Positions 38,293 to 50,258 of a stretch of DNA of 64,000 nucleotides are shown here, in pieces (positions within the stretch are counted from its first letter, which is position 1; each line of letters opens with the position of its first letter). The stretch lies in the NCBI RefSeq assembly GCF_013426205.1, contig NC_089426.1, forward strand, positions 3,038,001 through 3,102,000, read 5' to 3'. Under the pieces are notes generated by a model. It saw only the letters and a program-made list of their open reading frames with translations. It did not search any database and was not told where the DNA came from. Source of the DNA: Metarhizium brunneum. Lineage: Eukaryota; Ascomycota; Sordariomycetes; Hypocreales; Clavicipitaceae. A program made the position numbers and the translations under genes.

Positions 38293-40169
38293 TACGTACT
38301 TGTATTATAACAGACGGTATGACCGCTTACTTACACCACGGCTTCTTGTGGGGTTCAAAAGACGTGAGCCAGTCGCTCAACGTAGCACCCAATCGATCAA
38401 TCAGTCAACCGCGTCAAAGCGCCCACCGGAACTTCAAACGTGAGCAAGCCTTATGGCTGGGAGCCCCTCGTCTGTTCCCCTTTTGGGGATGCCACCACCC
38501 TGGTTAACAATCGACAGAGACCTTCGCTTGCAAAACTAGCGCGGGAGCGAAAAAGCGACCAGAGCGTGGATTTCCGCGTGGGCATGGATGCAACGCCATA
38601 GACCTGGTTGGACATGGACCTGGGTACGACCAGCAGCTAAATCGGGAGCAGCAATATACTAATAAGCGAATGCTCAACTTTACTGGCAGCTCTGTCCAGG
38701 GCAAGTCCTTCAGCTCGTAGCTTTGTCAAGCTTGCTTGTTGCTGTGAATAGTTCAAAAGTACTCGATATTATGCGTATCAGACTGACCAAGCTACCAGAC
38801 GCCTCGCCGAATGCCGCATGACGGTTCATCTCAACCTACCCCTGGCAGGTTCGGCGTCAATGCCAAAAACGCTAGACTCTTATGCTGCTCTCCAGCAGTT
38901 ATGACATTGTAGTGAGTCGGCGCACCGTTGGCTCTGACGCTCCGGAATCAACAAGATAGCGCAGGTACGCGTTCGCTAGGTCAAAAGTCAAATCGACATT
39001 TTAACACTATCAACCCACATAAATGCGGTCGGAAATTACATCCGGAAAGTTTGCTGAACAATAGGTGCATGATGTGCCGCGGATAGTCGAGGCACCTTGG
39101 GATGGCGGTTGACGGAACCCATAAAACTCCACAAAAGGATGCCTGAGCGCCAACTGGGAAGATGAGTCGTCACAGGTCCATACATCGTATCGAAGCATTA
39201 GTGGCATGTCTTGTTGGGGGACGGACTAGCTCCGTGTTGTAGATCGTGCGGCCCCAGACGCTTGGAGCATGGAGAACAAGACAAGTAGTCACTAGTTGGC
39301 ATTAGTGAAGAAACGGTGAGCCAAGGCTATGGACGGTTGAGTGAGGCCCATTGATGGCATTATCACGGACACGGTGGACGGCGAGGTAGTATTGTAGCGA
39401 ATGTGGTCAATGTGGTGGTCAAAACGGTACTCACCAACCTGCCTCTGGGAGTTAGATTGCGGCAACAATTATCAATCTACTTCGTATTGTACAATGGAGA
39501 TGTCAATGATGAGAACTCGGAAAAGATAAGACTGAGCGAATTTTCCGTGGAGACACTGTTGCCTAGTGCATAGTTACCATATGCCAAATTTGGATTCAGT
39601 CACGAATAGTGAGGGGACAACCAATGAGCACCCGATGAGCTCGTGAATGTGATAGACACATGGATGAGGATTCAAATCTTGTACTAGTACGGACATGGAG
39701 TACGGAGCACTACCATCTCGTCCCTGGTGCCTGGCTGATCTGCCCCCCTCGAGCAAGGCTGTGCGTTCTTGGAACCAGAGTGAGCCGTGTTCATGTGCTG
39801 GCATGGCAAGGGGACCATTGCCGCCGATCCAAGTCGGAACATTGAATCGGGCACTGGTGCAGCCGCCTTCGAAGACTGCGGGCGCTCAGGCGGGCGCTCA
39901 GCGTTTGACGCAGCAATAGGGAATTACGCATGAAGAGAAACGGGTCCTGAAGCCAAGACAGCGAGAGTCAACAGCAACTGGGCTGCAAAGCCAGAAACAC
40001 AAAATTGTTAAAAATGGTCGACGGTGCCAGACGACGGCCAGAAGCGCTGGGAAACCGCAACAACAGCCAGATGCGAAAAGGGCAAGAAGGGTCCGGTACC
40101 GCCGGACGACACTTCCTTCCCACAAAATGCAGGTCTTCACTCCCCGGGACAGTTTAGCGCCACCTGAAG

Positions 40170-40394
40170 ATGAGGCTCCATGGTTCAACGCAGCTGTGGC
40201 CTCATTGGCTCTTGCTGCTCGTGGCCTGTGTTCCTGCAGTAGTCGCCTCGATTTGTCTCGTCACATCCTCCCAACAAGTTGCTTCTTTCGACCCTCCATT
40301 GCCTCCATTGCCTTCCAAGCGCTGTCCTTGTCGCCCACCGCCAACAGCCCTGTTTGATGTCGACTCCATGCCTGGCTTCATTTGGTGCATCTGA
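40170..40394 (+). CDS. Possible short secreted peptide
   Basis: 74 aa with a hydrophobic N-terminus (LWPHWLLLLVACVPAVVAS) that resembles a signal peptide, then a Pro/Cys-rich tail (PPLPSKRCPCRPPP). Overlapping frames exist on both strands, and there is no family match that I know of. Confidence 0.2.
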   Translation: MRLHGSTQLWPHWLLLLVACVPAVVASICLVTSSQQVASFDPPLPPLPSKRCPCRPPPTALFDVDSMPGFIWCI

Positions 40395-40823
40395 GGACCC
40401 GATAGACACTTGATGTCTCATTGATTATCATCCACGGCGTCTGGACAGCCAACTAGGCGGGCGGACCTTGCTTAGTCTTGCCGAATCTCTTTCTCGGTGA
40501 GGAAGCATCAGCCATTGACTGGAGAAACAAGGAAAGGACGTTTGACATGACCTTAGACATTTTGTCTCATCTTTTTGGCGGGGAAAATGGTTGCGGACAG
40601 CACCGAAACAACAAACAACGGACCAGGGGCTTGTAAGCTCCGTGTGTAGTGAAGAACAGACGGCTTCTTTCTTTTTCAAGGCGATGCCGCCAAACGAAAT
40701 GACTGCGAATACGGCACATAATCTCATCAACAGTCAGCCGGCTGAACTTGTCTCCCCCAGGATTTGCCAACCAAAAAATCTGGTCAGCCATTGCCCAATA
40801 CCGCGCTGCATTTCCTCGTGGCG

Positions 40824-40832
40824 TACGGAGTA
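40824..40832. repeat. TACGGAGTA motif
   Basis: Exact match, followed directly by CAGAGTA, an imperfect second unit. Confidence 0.6.
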
Positions 40833-41751
40833 CAGAGTATATTTCCACCAATTTGCTACAAAAGAGGCCATCGCAGGAGCTATTGACTCCCCTGTTGCAG
40901 GGGTTACGGGTCAATTGGGGCTGTCGAATCATGACGGAACTGTCATTTTCAGGAACGTTGCTTTTTGTGGCGCGACAATTGCCATTTTTAGGTGTACAGC
41001 GTTGAAGACCCCTGCCAATGGTATCCTAACGTGGCCGGGTGCCTGGGCCTCGGGCTAGTAGTTGTACCTCGTCGGTGAGCAATCCCTTTTTCGTATGGCT
41101 GCACCAAAAGCACTCCGTCTTGTAAGCTAATCATCTGGCTGCAAGTGAACTGAATGGCCGACGGGTAGCGTCAGCGGACTTTCGCCTGCATCCCGCCTTG
41201 TGTGAGAGAGTCGCATCCAGCGGTTCCGTCGAACGACTGCATCTTCCGACCCAGGAGCAGCGAATCAAACCCTCACTCGACGCGCAGCGCAGCCACGCGA
41301 TTGCCCATGGTCGTCCCGTCCAACTGTTCCTAGTCGCCCGGCCTTCAGACCAAGCCGCAGGCCTGGAGCCATGCCCCTGGTTTCACGGCCGTAGTCCGGC
41401 CCCGGTTCTCAACTCAGACCGCTCGACGACATGGATTCGAGATTGCAACAAGCGCCATCCACCACACCACCGCTTTACACAGACCACCCCACTTGCCACC
41501 AACGTCTGGCTGTCATGGAGTCTGGTGATGGTCTTGTCTCCATGGCGTCTTTGTCTGCAGGCTTCAGCATGTACATACCGTATCCCGTCCACATGCGTCC
41601 CAAGGACGTGCCCTGAAGGGCTTCTTCGGCAAAGCCATCGGTGCATGGGCAGCCGTCCAGAAAACCACACCCCCTGGTGTGTTGGCGACAAAGGGAGCCC
41701 GTGTAAGTGCAAGGTGCGCCGCCCAGAGCATCGTTGGACCAGTCCTCGCCC

Positions 41752-41870
41752 GCCTAGTATATAGATGTCGTGACCACCCGACACTGGGCTGCTGCCTTGT
41801 TACACTCTCTCATCATCTTTGTCTTTACCTTTTGTTTCCTTTTCTATTTCCTTTTCGAGGCATTGCTGTC
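41752..41870 (+). promoter_or_regulatory. Core promoter of the adhesin gene
   Basis: TATATAG near 41757-41763 and a strongly pyrimidine-rich stretch to 41870, typical of highly expressed fungal genes; the ATG is at 42021. Confidence 0.5.
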
Positions 41871-42020
41871 TTCGTCGTCCTACAGTCGAAGTCATTCGTT
41901 TCCTTCGACTACCATTCGCTTAATATCACAACTGGTTTTTGATAGTACTTTCATAGTTTACGTGCTTGACATCCAACAACACACTCACTATACTTGGGAA
42001 TCATTAAGCAAAAGAGCAAG

Positions 42021-44156
42021 ATGAAGTCTGCTCTTTCTGTTGTTGTTGCCGCTGCCGGCGTGCAGCAGGCTGCTGCTACTTTCGGCCTCTTGGGCGGTGG
42101 TGGCATTTCTTTCAATTTTGGTTTGGATTGGTCTGGTGCAAAGACTTTCCCTTGCCCTGGCAACGTTGTCAACAAGTGTACTCCTGAGCAGGAAAATGAT
42201 TGGGACTGGAGTGACGTTGCGACTGGCTCCCTCAACACCTACGCTGGCTTCAACTTCGGTGGCGGCTGGTCTTGCGAGAGCAACTTTGGAAAGCGCGGTG
42301 ATATCCAGGGCCGCACTTTCGGTCTCGGAAAGGTCATCTCCGGTTCCTGCAATCAGGGAGATGAGGCTGGTCTCTCCATTGGTGTTGGTGCCAGTGCTGG
42401 TATTGATGCCTTCTCCATTAACAGCTTCGACATGTCGACCGAGTTCGACGCCCGTCTCGAATTCCACTACGATATGCCTGACGGAAGTGTGTGCAAGCAG
42501 ACCTCGGATTGCAAGCGAGGTGGATCGACTATTGTCAACAACCAGTGCGGCGGTGCTAAGAAGGTTCGGGTCATCTACCCCAAGCAGATCATCCACAAGG
42601 GAATCTCCTTCAGCAAGAAGTGCAAGATTTCTTGCCACAAGATCAAGTGGCACTGCGGCAAGCCCACTCCCAAGCCCAGCACCTCTGTTCTCACACTGCC
42701 TAGCACCTCTACCCAGGTGATCCAGACTACTCCTGTCACCACTCTGCAGACATATACCACTCCTTCTCAGCAGACTACTCCCGAAAAGCAGACCACTTCC
42801 AGCAAGGAGACTACTACCTCTGCTCAACAGACCACTCCTGGAAAGGAAACCACTCCTGCCCAGCAGACTACTCCCAGCAAGGAGACTACCCCCGTCCAGC
42901 AGACCACATCTAGCAAGGAGACCACACCTGCTCAGCAGACCACTCCTGGAAAAGAGACCACCCCCAGCCAGGAGACTACGTCCGCTCACCAGACAACCCC
43001 AGGCAAGGAGACGACTCCCGCCCAGCAGACCACTCCCAGCAAGGAGACTACTCCTGCCCAGCAGACTACACCTGGGAAGGAGACCACGCCTGCTCAGCAG
43101 ACTACTCCCGGCAAGGAGACTACTCCCGCCCAGCAGACCACTCCTGGACAGCAGACCACACCCAGCCAGCCGACTACTGCCGCCACCACCACTCCTGCCA
43201 CTACGTTTGTCACTACCTACGACACCACCTCTACCGTCTTCACGACCTCCACCAAGACCATCACAAGCTGTGGACCTGAAGTCACCGAGTGCCCTGGCAA
43301 GACTGGACCTCACATTGTTACTGTTACTATCCCTGTGAGCACCACTATCTGCCCAGTTACGGAGACCCGTACCCAGTCCCAGGGTGTCCCTACGACTGTC
43401 ATTCTGCCCTCCAAGTCTGAGACTACCATCAAGGAGCAGCCCACCCCCGAGCAGCCTACCGGTGAGAAGCCCAACCCGGTCACCAGCCAGCCTCCTCAGT
43501 CTACTCAGACTCCTCCTTGCCCTCCTGTTGTTCCCAGATGTCTCAACACCTTCGTGGACCTCAAGGCCAAGTGCGCGGACAACAAGGATGCCTCTTGCTT
43601 CTGCCCAGACAAGGACTTCGTCAAGAACATCTTCGACTGCATTTACGCCCACGGTGAGAGCGACAACGTCATCTCCGAGGCTATCTCCTTCTTCCAGGGT
43701 ATCTGCGGACGCTACATCCCTGAGAACCCCGTCATTGCCACTGGTGCCGAGACCATCACCCAGATCATCACTGTCACTGGTACTCCTCACATCACCCAGG
43801 TTCCTTATACCACTGTCGTTGTCGCTACCACAATCACCGAGAACAGCAGCACCCAGACCATCTCGACGGAGGTCACCATTCCTAACATCGTCATGCCTAC
43901 TCCCACTGGCGGTGTCCCCAACCAGCCCGCCGCCACCGCGTCTGTTCCAGCTGGGCAGAACCCTCCTCCTGTCACTGGCCAGAACCCTCCCCCAGCTGTC
44001 ACCGATCAGAGCCCTCCCCCCGCTATCACGACAGGCACTGGTGGTGTGATTCCTCCCAAGCCCACGGGCTCAGTGCCTGTTACTGCCGGCTCTGGACGTG
44101 TCGGTGCCGGCCTGGGCATGGTCCTGGCCGTCGCTGCTTTCGTCGCCGCTCTGTAA
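42021..44156 (+). CDS. MAD1: MAD1-like adhesin (CFEM, GPI-anchored)
   Basis: Cell-surface adhesin; Metarhizium MAD1 binds conidia and blastospores to insect cuticle and also affects germination. The gene is a single exon of 711 aa (known MAD1 proteins are about this size). Order: signal peptide MKSALSVVVAAAGVQQAAA; a Cys- and Gly-rich N-terminal domain to ~residue 215 (KTFPCPGNVVNKC, CKQTSDCKRGG, KKCKISCHKIKWHCG); a Thr/Pro/Gln/Glu tandem-repeat stalk, residues ~246-383, built of 12-aa units such as GKETTPAQQTTP; a second Thr-rich stretch; a CFEM domain, residues ~499-565 (CLNTFVDLKAKCADNKDASC, FFQGICGRYIP); an NPPP-rich tail; and a C-terminal GPI hydrophobic end (GRVGAGLGMVLAVAAFVAAL). The ATG at 42021 was preferred to an upstream in-frame codon because the signal peptide begins there. 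Codon bias is strong, which also creates a 600-codon antisense frame. Confidence 0.92.
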   Translation: MKSALSVVVAAAGVQQAAATFGLLGGGGISFNFGLDWSGAKTFPCPGNVVNKCTPEQENDWDWSDVATGSLNTYAGFNFGGGWSCESNFGKRGDIQGRTFGLGKVISGSCNQGDEAGLSIGVGASAGIDAFSINSFDMSTEFDARLEFHYDMPDGSVCKQTSDCKRGGSTIVNNQCGGAKKVRVIYPKQIIHKGISFSKKCKISCHKIKWHCGKPTPKPSTSVLTLPSTSTQVIQTTPVTTLQTYTTPSQQTTPEKQTTSSKETTTSAQQTTPGKETTPAQQTTPSKETTPVQQTTSSKETTPAQQTTPGKETTPSQETTSAHQTTPGKETTPAQQTTPSKETTPAQQTTPGKETTPAQQTTPGKETTPAQQTTPGQQTTPSQPTTAATTTPATTFVTTYDTTSTVFTTSTKTITSCGPEVTECPGKTGPHIVTVTIPVSTTICPVTETRTQSQGVPTTVILPSKSETTIKEQPTPEQPTGEKPNPVTSQPPQSTQTPPCPPVVPRCLNTFVDLKAKCADNKDASCFCPDKDFVKNIFDCIYAHGESDNVISEAISFFQGICGRYIPENPVIATGAETITQIITVTGTPHITQVPYTTVVVATTITENSSTQTISTEVTIPNIVMPTPTGGVPNQPAATASVPAGQNPPPVTGQNPPPAVTDQSPPPAITTGTGGVIPPKPTGSVPVTAGSGRVGAGLGMVLAVAAFVAAL
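42760..43170 (+). repeat. 36-bp coding repeats of the adhesin stalk
   Basis: About eleven imperfect 12-codon units of the form (G/S)KETTPAQQTTP. Synonymous differences between units show the array is not newly expanded. Confidence 0.85.
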
Positions 44157-44859
44157 GCGGTAGAGAGTCTGACGGTATTGTGCTAAGCAGTTATGAATTG
44201 AGCTGCGGCGAATTCTGGTAACTATTCAAGGTAGACTTTTGTATTTATTTTGTCTCAAGATTTTATCAGACACGTGTATGCTACAATCGAAAAAAGCTTA
44301 GGAGGAAATAAAGGAGACTTGAGGAGAAGCTGAAGGGAAAAAATTTATGCCTAGTATCATTCTACACGATCCTTACGAAAAAGCATGTGGACATTACGGC
44401 AATCTTGGAGACTAAGAGGATCACATGGATATTGTCGGACTCGAGTCTTGAGTGAGCCTGACACATGCTCAACAACCAGTTAATTGAAACGCAGGGCTGG
44501 CATTCTGTAATCTTAATATTGAAATTTCAACGTTTGCATTTTCCACGACTTGACTTTGTGAATGTTTATCCCCACGTCTATCTAGTAGTATGTATCTCTT
44601 TGTCTTGCTTCCCATGATACTGGTAACTTGTAGTCCAAGAAGGAGGTCAAGGCCTAGTTTCCGAAGTCGATTCCAAACTCGTACCATGGCCACCATTTCT
44701 AATTCGTCAAGTTGCCCAATCCACACTAATCAATGTGTGAAGAGGACTAGAGTAAAACAAACAAGCTATACAAAACGGCAAGAATTGTCTATGGCGGTAG
44801 AACACGCATACGCAGGTACCTTCCACAAGTCTTGTAAGTAACATGGCAAACAGCACACT
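44157..44859. other. Convergent 3' spacer
   Basis: 3' UTRs of the adhesin and the acyl-CoA ligase genes. Nothing else seen. Confidence 0.5.
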
Positions 44860-46953
44860 CTACAGCTTGGCAGCCGTGTCTTTTCTGTCCGCGCGGTCCT
44901 TGTCCTTGAGCACCCGGCGCAGTATCTTGCCGCTCGCGCTCTTGGGAATAGCGTCGACGAATTGCACACCGCCCCTGAGCCACTTGTGCCGCGCCTTGTG
45001 ACGCTCCACGTGCTCGCGGACGGCGGCGGCGACTTCCTCGGCGGAGCGGCCGTCCGACTCGCGGGCCCGGACGACAAAGGCCTTGGGGACTTCGCCGGCG
45101 CGCGGGTCCGGGACGGGGATGACGGCGCAGTCGGACACGAAGGGGTGCGAGAGGAGGTGGGCTTCTAGTTCGGCGGGGGCGACTTGGTGGCCCTTTTTGT
45201 ATTCGTGGTGAGCGATTATTTTTGTTTTTTGGGGGATAGTCATGGAAATGTATGTACCTTTACTTTGATGAGTTCCTTGATGCGGTCGGTGATGACAAAG
45301 TGCTCGGTTCCCTGGGGGGATTTCCTCACGAGCACCTCGTCGCCGGTCTTGAGCCAGCGACCGTCTTGGTGGTGGACGAATGTCTCGGCGTTGGCCTTTT
45401 CGTTGTGCAGGTAGCCGAGGACGACGGAGGGCGACTGGACGAGGAGCTCGCCCCGCGTCTCGTGGGCGGTGACTTGGTTGCCGTCTGGGTCGATGAGCTT
45501 GGCCTTGGACCCGGGCAGGAGGCAGCCCGACGAGCCGACGAGCCGGTCGGTTTCGCTGGTGGAGGATATGCCGGGCGAGGCTTCTGTCATTCCTGCCGCG
45601 TGGGTTAGGCTCTCACGTTTGAGGAGCGGATGTGGTCGAGAAGGATTGCTTACCGTAGCCCTGGCCGATGCTCCAGCTCGGATAGAGCTTCAGAATGCCC
45701 TCAATCACCTCTGTTCCCAGCGGGGCGGCGCCGGAAAACACATAGCGCACGCTGCTCAGGTCGTACTTGGACACGGTGTCCCTGTGGGTGATGATGTGTA
45801 TCAGCAGGGGCGGCACGATGCTCAGCTGCTCGATTTTGAAGCGCTGGATGGCGTTCAGGAAGGTTGCTGGTTCGAATTTGGGCAGCACGACGACTTGGTC
45901 GCCGCGGTAGTGGCCGAGCAGCGCGACCATTGTGAGGCCGTAGATGTGGCTGAAGGGCAGGACGCCGACGCTGGTCTGGGTCTTGATGCCGAGTTGCTCG
46001 CGGGCGACGGAATCGACGGCCGCGATTTGCATGATGTTGGCGATGACGTTGAGGTGCGAGACCATGACGGCTTTCTGCAGCAACAGTTAGTCCTTTTTGT
46101 TTCTTCTTGTCCTTTGTCTCTCTTTTTCATTGAGGAAAAAAGCAGGTATTCAGAGAGGGCAGTGCCAGTCTTACCGGTAAGCCAGAAGTGCCGCTTGAAT
46201 AGCTGAGAAACGCAGTTTGCCTCGCGCCCTGGCCCGTGACCCATTGCAAGGGCGGCAGCGGAGGCAGACTCTTGCCTTGCTCGACTAGATGGTCGATGGT
46301 CTCGAACCTTGGATCCGAAGCAACCCGGGGAACGGCCAGGAGAAACACGCGCTCGCGGGGGATGCCGGCCGCATCGGCAGCCTTGAGGGCATTTTCCAAA
46401 AGAGGCACGCATGTAAACAGGGCCGTGGCACCCGACGAGCGAAGCTGATGCTCCAGCTCTTGGTGGGAGTAGGCAGCACTGGCGGGCGTGACGATTCCCG
46501 AGAGGCGGTGGATGGCGTGTGCGAATGGGATGTAGTCAATCTGTGTTTGCCGACAACATGGCACGTCAGTACTCCGTCAGGTAGTATTTTTCCAAGAGGG
46601 CGACATGGACTGACCGTGTTCAGCGAGTACAGACACGCGACCCTGTCCCACTCGGTGCCCTCGTGCGGATTGAATGCCAATCGTCTTGCGATGCCTCGCG
46701 CGAGGTAGTCGGTTCGTTGGGCCACGTCGGCCACGGATCTGGTCAAGCCCGTAATGCCACATGTGTAGGGGTCCTTGGACTCGGCAATGGGATGGCGGCC
46801 ATATTTGGGGTTGTTGATGAACTCTTCGAGAGTGATGGAGTCGGGGAGCCCTGCAGGTGTCGGGTGTCAGGGACAAGTTTTGCAGAGTCTTGGGTCCATG
46901 TTTGGTTACAAACCTGGGAGGGTGGGAGACGACGGAGGCGGGAGAAACACCAT
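44860..46953 (-). CDS. 4-coumarate-CoA ligase-like acyl-CoA synthetase, peroxisomal
   Basis: Activates a carboxylic acid to its acyl-CoA through an adenylate (ANL superfamily). Six exons fit in phase: 46953-46914, 46850-46615, 46540-46175, 46074-45654, 45592-45258 and 45192-44860, for 576 aa. Motifs in order: FLSYSSGTSGLPKAVMVSH (A3, spanning an exon junction), GVLPFSHIYGLTMVAL, YVFSGAAPLGTEVIE, IGQGYGMTEASPG (A5), LKTGDEV (A7), DRIKELIKVKGHQVAPAELE (A8) and PKSASGKILRRVL with the A10 lysine. The protein ends in AKL, a type 1 peroxisomal targeting signal variant, so it probably works in peroxisomes on a fatty or aromatic acid. The exact substrate is not visible. Donor GTCAGT of intron 2 is slightly unusual. 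Confidence 0.94.
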
Positions 46954-47760
46954 GGCGCCCAAAGAATTGCAACGCCGCACGCACTCGGGCAAGACTGGTG
47001 GAACTTGAGGCACGACCGCTCACGGCTCTTTCTTATGCAGAGCAAACGGGAGAGAAACAAGAGCCGGTGAAGTGGGAGGGCCATTGTCGTATATAGCCTC
47101 GGATCCGGCACTCTCTCATCTCTACTAGTTTGCCGGTTTCCTGTGCCGGTTTCCACTGCCGTCGGTTCTCCATCACGTCAGGTCTTCCGAGGCACCAAGC
47201 AAGAGGCACCAGGCAAGTCTACGCATTGAGCACGGCAATTGAGCGCTCCCCATTGGATGGCGTGCCCGCCGTTGGACCCTGTTATGGGCTTGGGGTCCCA
47301 GGGCGGCCCCGAGCCGATCCACATGTTCCTCTCCACCTCCGCGTTTTGCGGATCTTGGCCATTCTGTCTCGGCGCGGCAGCCTCGGCTGGACAAGAAGAG
47401 GCAGAATGACAAATGCCTTTATAAAAGGGGGTACGCCGCTCTATATTATCAAGCGCATTATTTAGTTACTGTCTTCTGCGGGTAGCTTACGCCAGGTTTT
47501 TATTGACCATTTGGTCAAGAGTACGGAGGACGGGGAGTGCCTCCTTCCTTATTTTAACGAGGCAAAACCGGAAGCTGCAGCCCGACACTGCCATTTGCTT
47601 GTCTACTCAGGTGCGTGCCTATGTACTTGACCGTTTGATGGCACAAAACATAGGCAAAGGTGTCTCGCTTTTTGTGTGAATAGCTTCAGTTGGAGCTCTC
47701 TTTTCCGCCTTGTAAACAATCGCTTTATCCAACTCGCACTCAACCTTGCTCGTGCCCTTG

Positions 47761-47769
47761 TACTCCGTA
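47761..47769. repeat. TACTCCGTA motif
   Basis: Exact match, 3 bp away from the hexamer array. Confidence 0.6.
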
Positions 47770-47772
47770 CTA

Positions 47773-47800
47773 CCAAGACCAAGACCAAGACCAAGACCAA
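47773..47800 (+). repeat. CCAAGA hexamer microsatellite
   Basis: More than four tandem copies of CCAAGA. Confidence 0.9.
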
Positions 47801-48827
47801 CCCACACATGCACCGGGATGCACTGCTGTGACCTGTCCCAAAGCCTCTGGAAATTTACTTTCCCAATAGAAACTCCAGGTCTTTAATTCTGGTGTAAACA
47901 GCCATCTATAGTGTTTTGTTGAGACTGATTAATCGCAGCGCGGCAATTAACTTCAAGCCGCTTGTGCGTCATCCCTGGTCCTCACGGAAATACCTTGCTC
48001 AGAAAAAGCCTAGCGTGGTACATAGTTGGTCCACCAGACATTACTGGCCCAAGTCGCCGTTATCCACGCAACGGTAAATAACGAATGTGACAGTAATGAC
48101 GTGCTCAACGAAACCCACCTTTATTAACAGGTATAATCAAGTTCAATTGCCTTTAATAGAATCTTTACTATCGCATTCGACGAGGAAATTCTGCGTGGCA
48201 AATATCTGCCCTGTAAGAAGCTCCAGGACTCCTGCCTCTACGGCTAGATTTACACAAGTCTTCCCCTCTTTACCATTCAATGCAACTAGCAGCTATTATA
48301 AGGAATTGAGCACTCAACCCGCAATCCACGTTTGCCATTGCTTGTAAATTGCAATGCCATCACATGAAAGTAAATTTTGCTATGAACCTTACCACACTAC
48401 CAGTTACAATGACTTCCTTCTGATAAACTTTGGGAATAGAGAGGGGTAGACATCTAGAATACTTGACACTCAGCCACAGCCAATTATGTGGCCATTACCT
48501 TTCTAGCTGCTCGGGTTTCTGCTCAACCAATACAATAGATCTAACAATCTACCTAGGTATATTACAGTAAACCGATTTTAGCAGCCTCGTATTGACACCT
48601 CACTCATACCCAATAACATGTTCCCCTTCACCAACGTGGTGTTTGCTACAACACCTGCCACGGCCGCCATTATCCCTTCGCATCTCACAATGAGAACATG
48701 AGGCTTGACCCTCGCCAATAGCTACCCAAGTACACGACGGCAACGTATCAAATCCGCAATACCAAACTGCCACAAAAGCCATCTAGCACAGCCGTCAACG
48801 TAATAAAAACACCGAGCCGTCCTACAA

Positions 48828-48838
48828 ACCATAAAAGG
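48828..48838 (+). promoter_or_regulatory. TATA box of the BYS1-domain gene
   Basis: CCATAAAAGGC lies about 110 nt before the ATG at 48944. Confidence 0.5.
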
Positions 48839-48943
48839 CAGGCCCATCTCCCGAAGCAATCCACCACCCAACGCACAAAACCTTGGCTCTCACATCACAG
48901 TCAAACCCTAAAACAGACTCCCAGCCCAAATACCCCATCCACA

Positions 48944-49438
48944 ATGCTCAACCTCCTCGCCCTCGGCTTCGCTCTCGCCAACGCCGTCCTGGCCATCGGC
49001 AACGCCGTCGTCGAGAACAACTGCGACTTCCCCGTCTATCTACGGTCCGTCGGCAGGGAAGTCTCGCCGGCGTTCTACCTCCGCCCCCGCGGGGGCAGGT
49101 TCTCCGAGCCGTACTCCCGCGACCCGACGTTCGGCCAGGCCCTCAAGATCACCCTGGGGCCCGACGACGTGTTCGATCCCACCAGGCCGCAGACCGTCTA
49201 CGGGTACACCCTCAGCGAGCCCTTCATCTACTACGATCTCGACGACGTTCGCGGCAACATCTTCGCCGGCAAGCGTCTTGTCCAGCGCAGCACCGACGAC
49301 TCGTGCCCGTCTAATGTCTGGCCCCAGGGCGTGCCTGTGGAGCCCCATGTCCATAACTGTCGTGATTCGGAGGCCGATATCATCTTGACCTTGTGCTCGG
49401 CCCAGAGGGGATTGTACTATAATATATGGGAGCTGTAA
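48944..49438 (+). CDS. Secreted BYS1-domain (thaumatin-like fold) protein
   Basis: Single exon, 164 aa. The signal peptide MLNLLALGFALANAVLA is followed by the domain opening GNAVVENNCDFPVYLRSVG, then LKITLGPDDVFDPTRPQTVY, FIYYDLDDVRGNIFAGKR, and a C-terminal CRDSEADIILTLC. This is the pattern of the fungal blastomyces yeast-phase-specific BYS1 family, small secreted proteins often abundant in host-associated growth forms. Cys are at the expected places (NNC near the start; DSCPS, HNC and TLC near the end). Strong GC-rich codon bias and a TATA box suggest high expression. Function unknown. Confidence 0.88.
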   Translation: MLNLLALGFALANAVLAIGNAVVENNCDFPVYLRSVGREVSPAFYLRPRGGRFSEPYSRDPTFGQALKITLGPDDVFDPTRPQTVYGYTLSEPFIYYDLDDVRGNIFAGKRLVQRSTDDSCPSNVWPQGVPVEPHVHNCRDSEADIILTLCSAQRGLYYNIWEL

Positions 49439-50258
49439 CGGGACGGGGATACAACTGTAGCTTTGTCTTTGTTTGTGATGGGCCTAACAGACACATTATA
49501 GTTTAGCATGTACTTGAGTTATTTATTATTATTTTTAATTACCTTTATTCTATATTATAATTGTTTGCGCCACACTCGGTTCCGTCAATCACGGCTCTTC
49601 GCACCGCCGCTTCTAGTCTTGCCATGACTATCGTTCAAATCTGGACACTGGCCATCCCCAAGTATCCTGGCTACTGCTTCATCTATTCGAAAGTATGTTG
49701 CCAAGTGCAAGACCATCAACTGCCCGAGAAGAAAGTCGATGCCTATGATGCCACTCAGCGCCAGTACGACTCAGCGGCCGCTAGTAGTCGTAGAGAGGGC
49801 TTGACCGTAGACGCCCCTCAAGGTCGACATCTGAGTGGCAGGGTCTGTTCGTGAATTGAGAGATGCGTGCGTAAATGCGTGATTTTGTGAATGAGCCTCG
49901 GCTACAGCTGCTTCCATTTCGGAGCCCGGATGACGAGTGCGATTACTGGCTGATGGCTGCGGTTGTTAGCTCGTACTGCTGTGTAGCCCTCGCCTTCACA
50001 ACAGGGCTACTAATAAATTAGATCCTGAAAATGGAAAATTGTCATAAAGTGAGCTTAGAGATCCACCCCAGTAATCGACAAAACCTATCGCCGCGGCAAA
50101 AAACTTGGGTGACCACCTCATTAATGCCATGTGCCACTTCTCAAGTTCGTAGGGTATCGTGAGACGTCTAATGCTGTGTGTGCAGTCGTCTATATGGAAA
50201 ACACGCCTTAAAACATCAAACACCAAGCGAAAAAACCCAAGATTATATGTACGGCTCA
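49439..50258. other. Convergent 3' spacer
   Basis: Includes an AT-rich tract at 49515-49565. No gene supported. Confidence 0.5.

Larger units (their letters stand above)
38254..42020. other. Long region upstream of the adhesin gene
   Basis: Contains TACTCCGTA motifs at 38284 and 40824, a weak secreted-peptide frame at 40170, and near the right end the adhesin promoter: a TATA-like TATATAG near 41760 and a long CT-rich tract at 41808-41870. No other gene supported. Confidence 0.5.
46954..48943. other. Divergent intergenic region
   Basis: 2 kb between two divergent genes. It holds a TATA-like CTTTATAAAAG at 47418 with no frame behind it, a TACTCCGTA motif at 47761 beside a hexamer repeat, ACCTAGGTA at 48550, and the TATA box of the BYS1 gene near 48828. 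Confidence 0.55.

Noticed and set aside
41988..43790. 600-codon open frame antisense to the adhesin
   Set aside because: It mirrors the Thr/Pro/Gln repeats and strong codon bias of MAD1; its Leu/Gly/Ser repeats are the reverse complement and it has no domain of its own.
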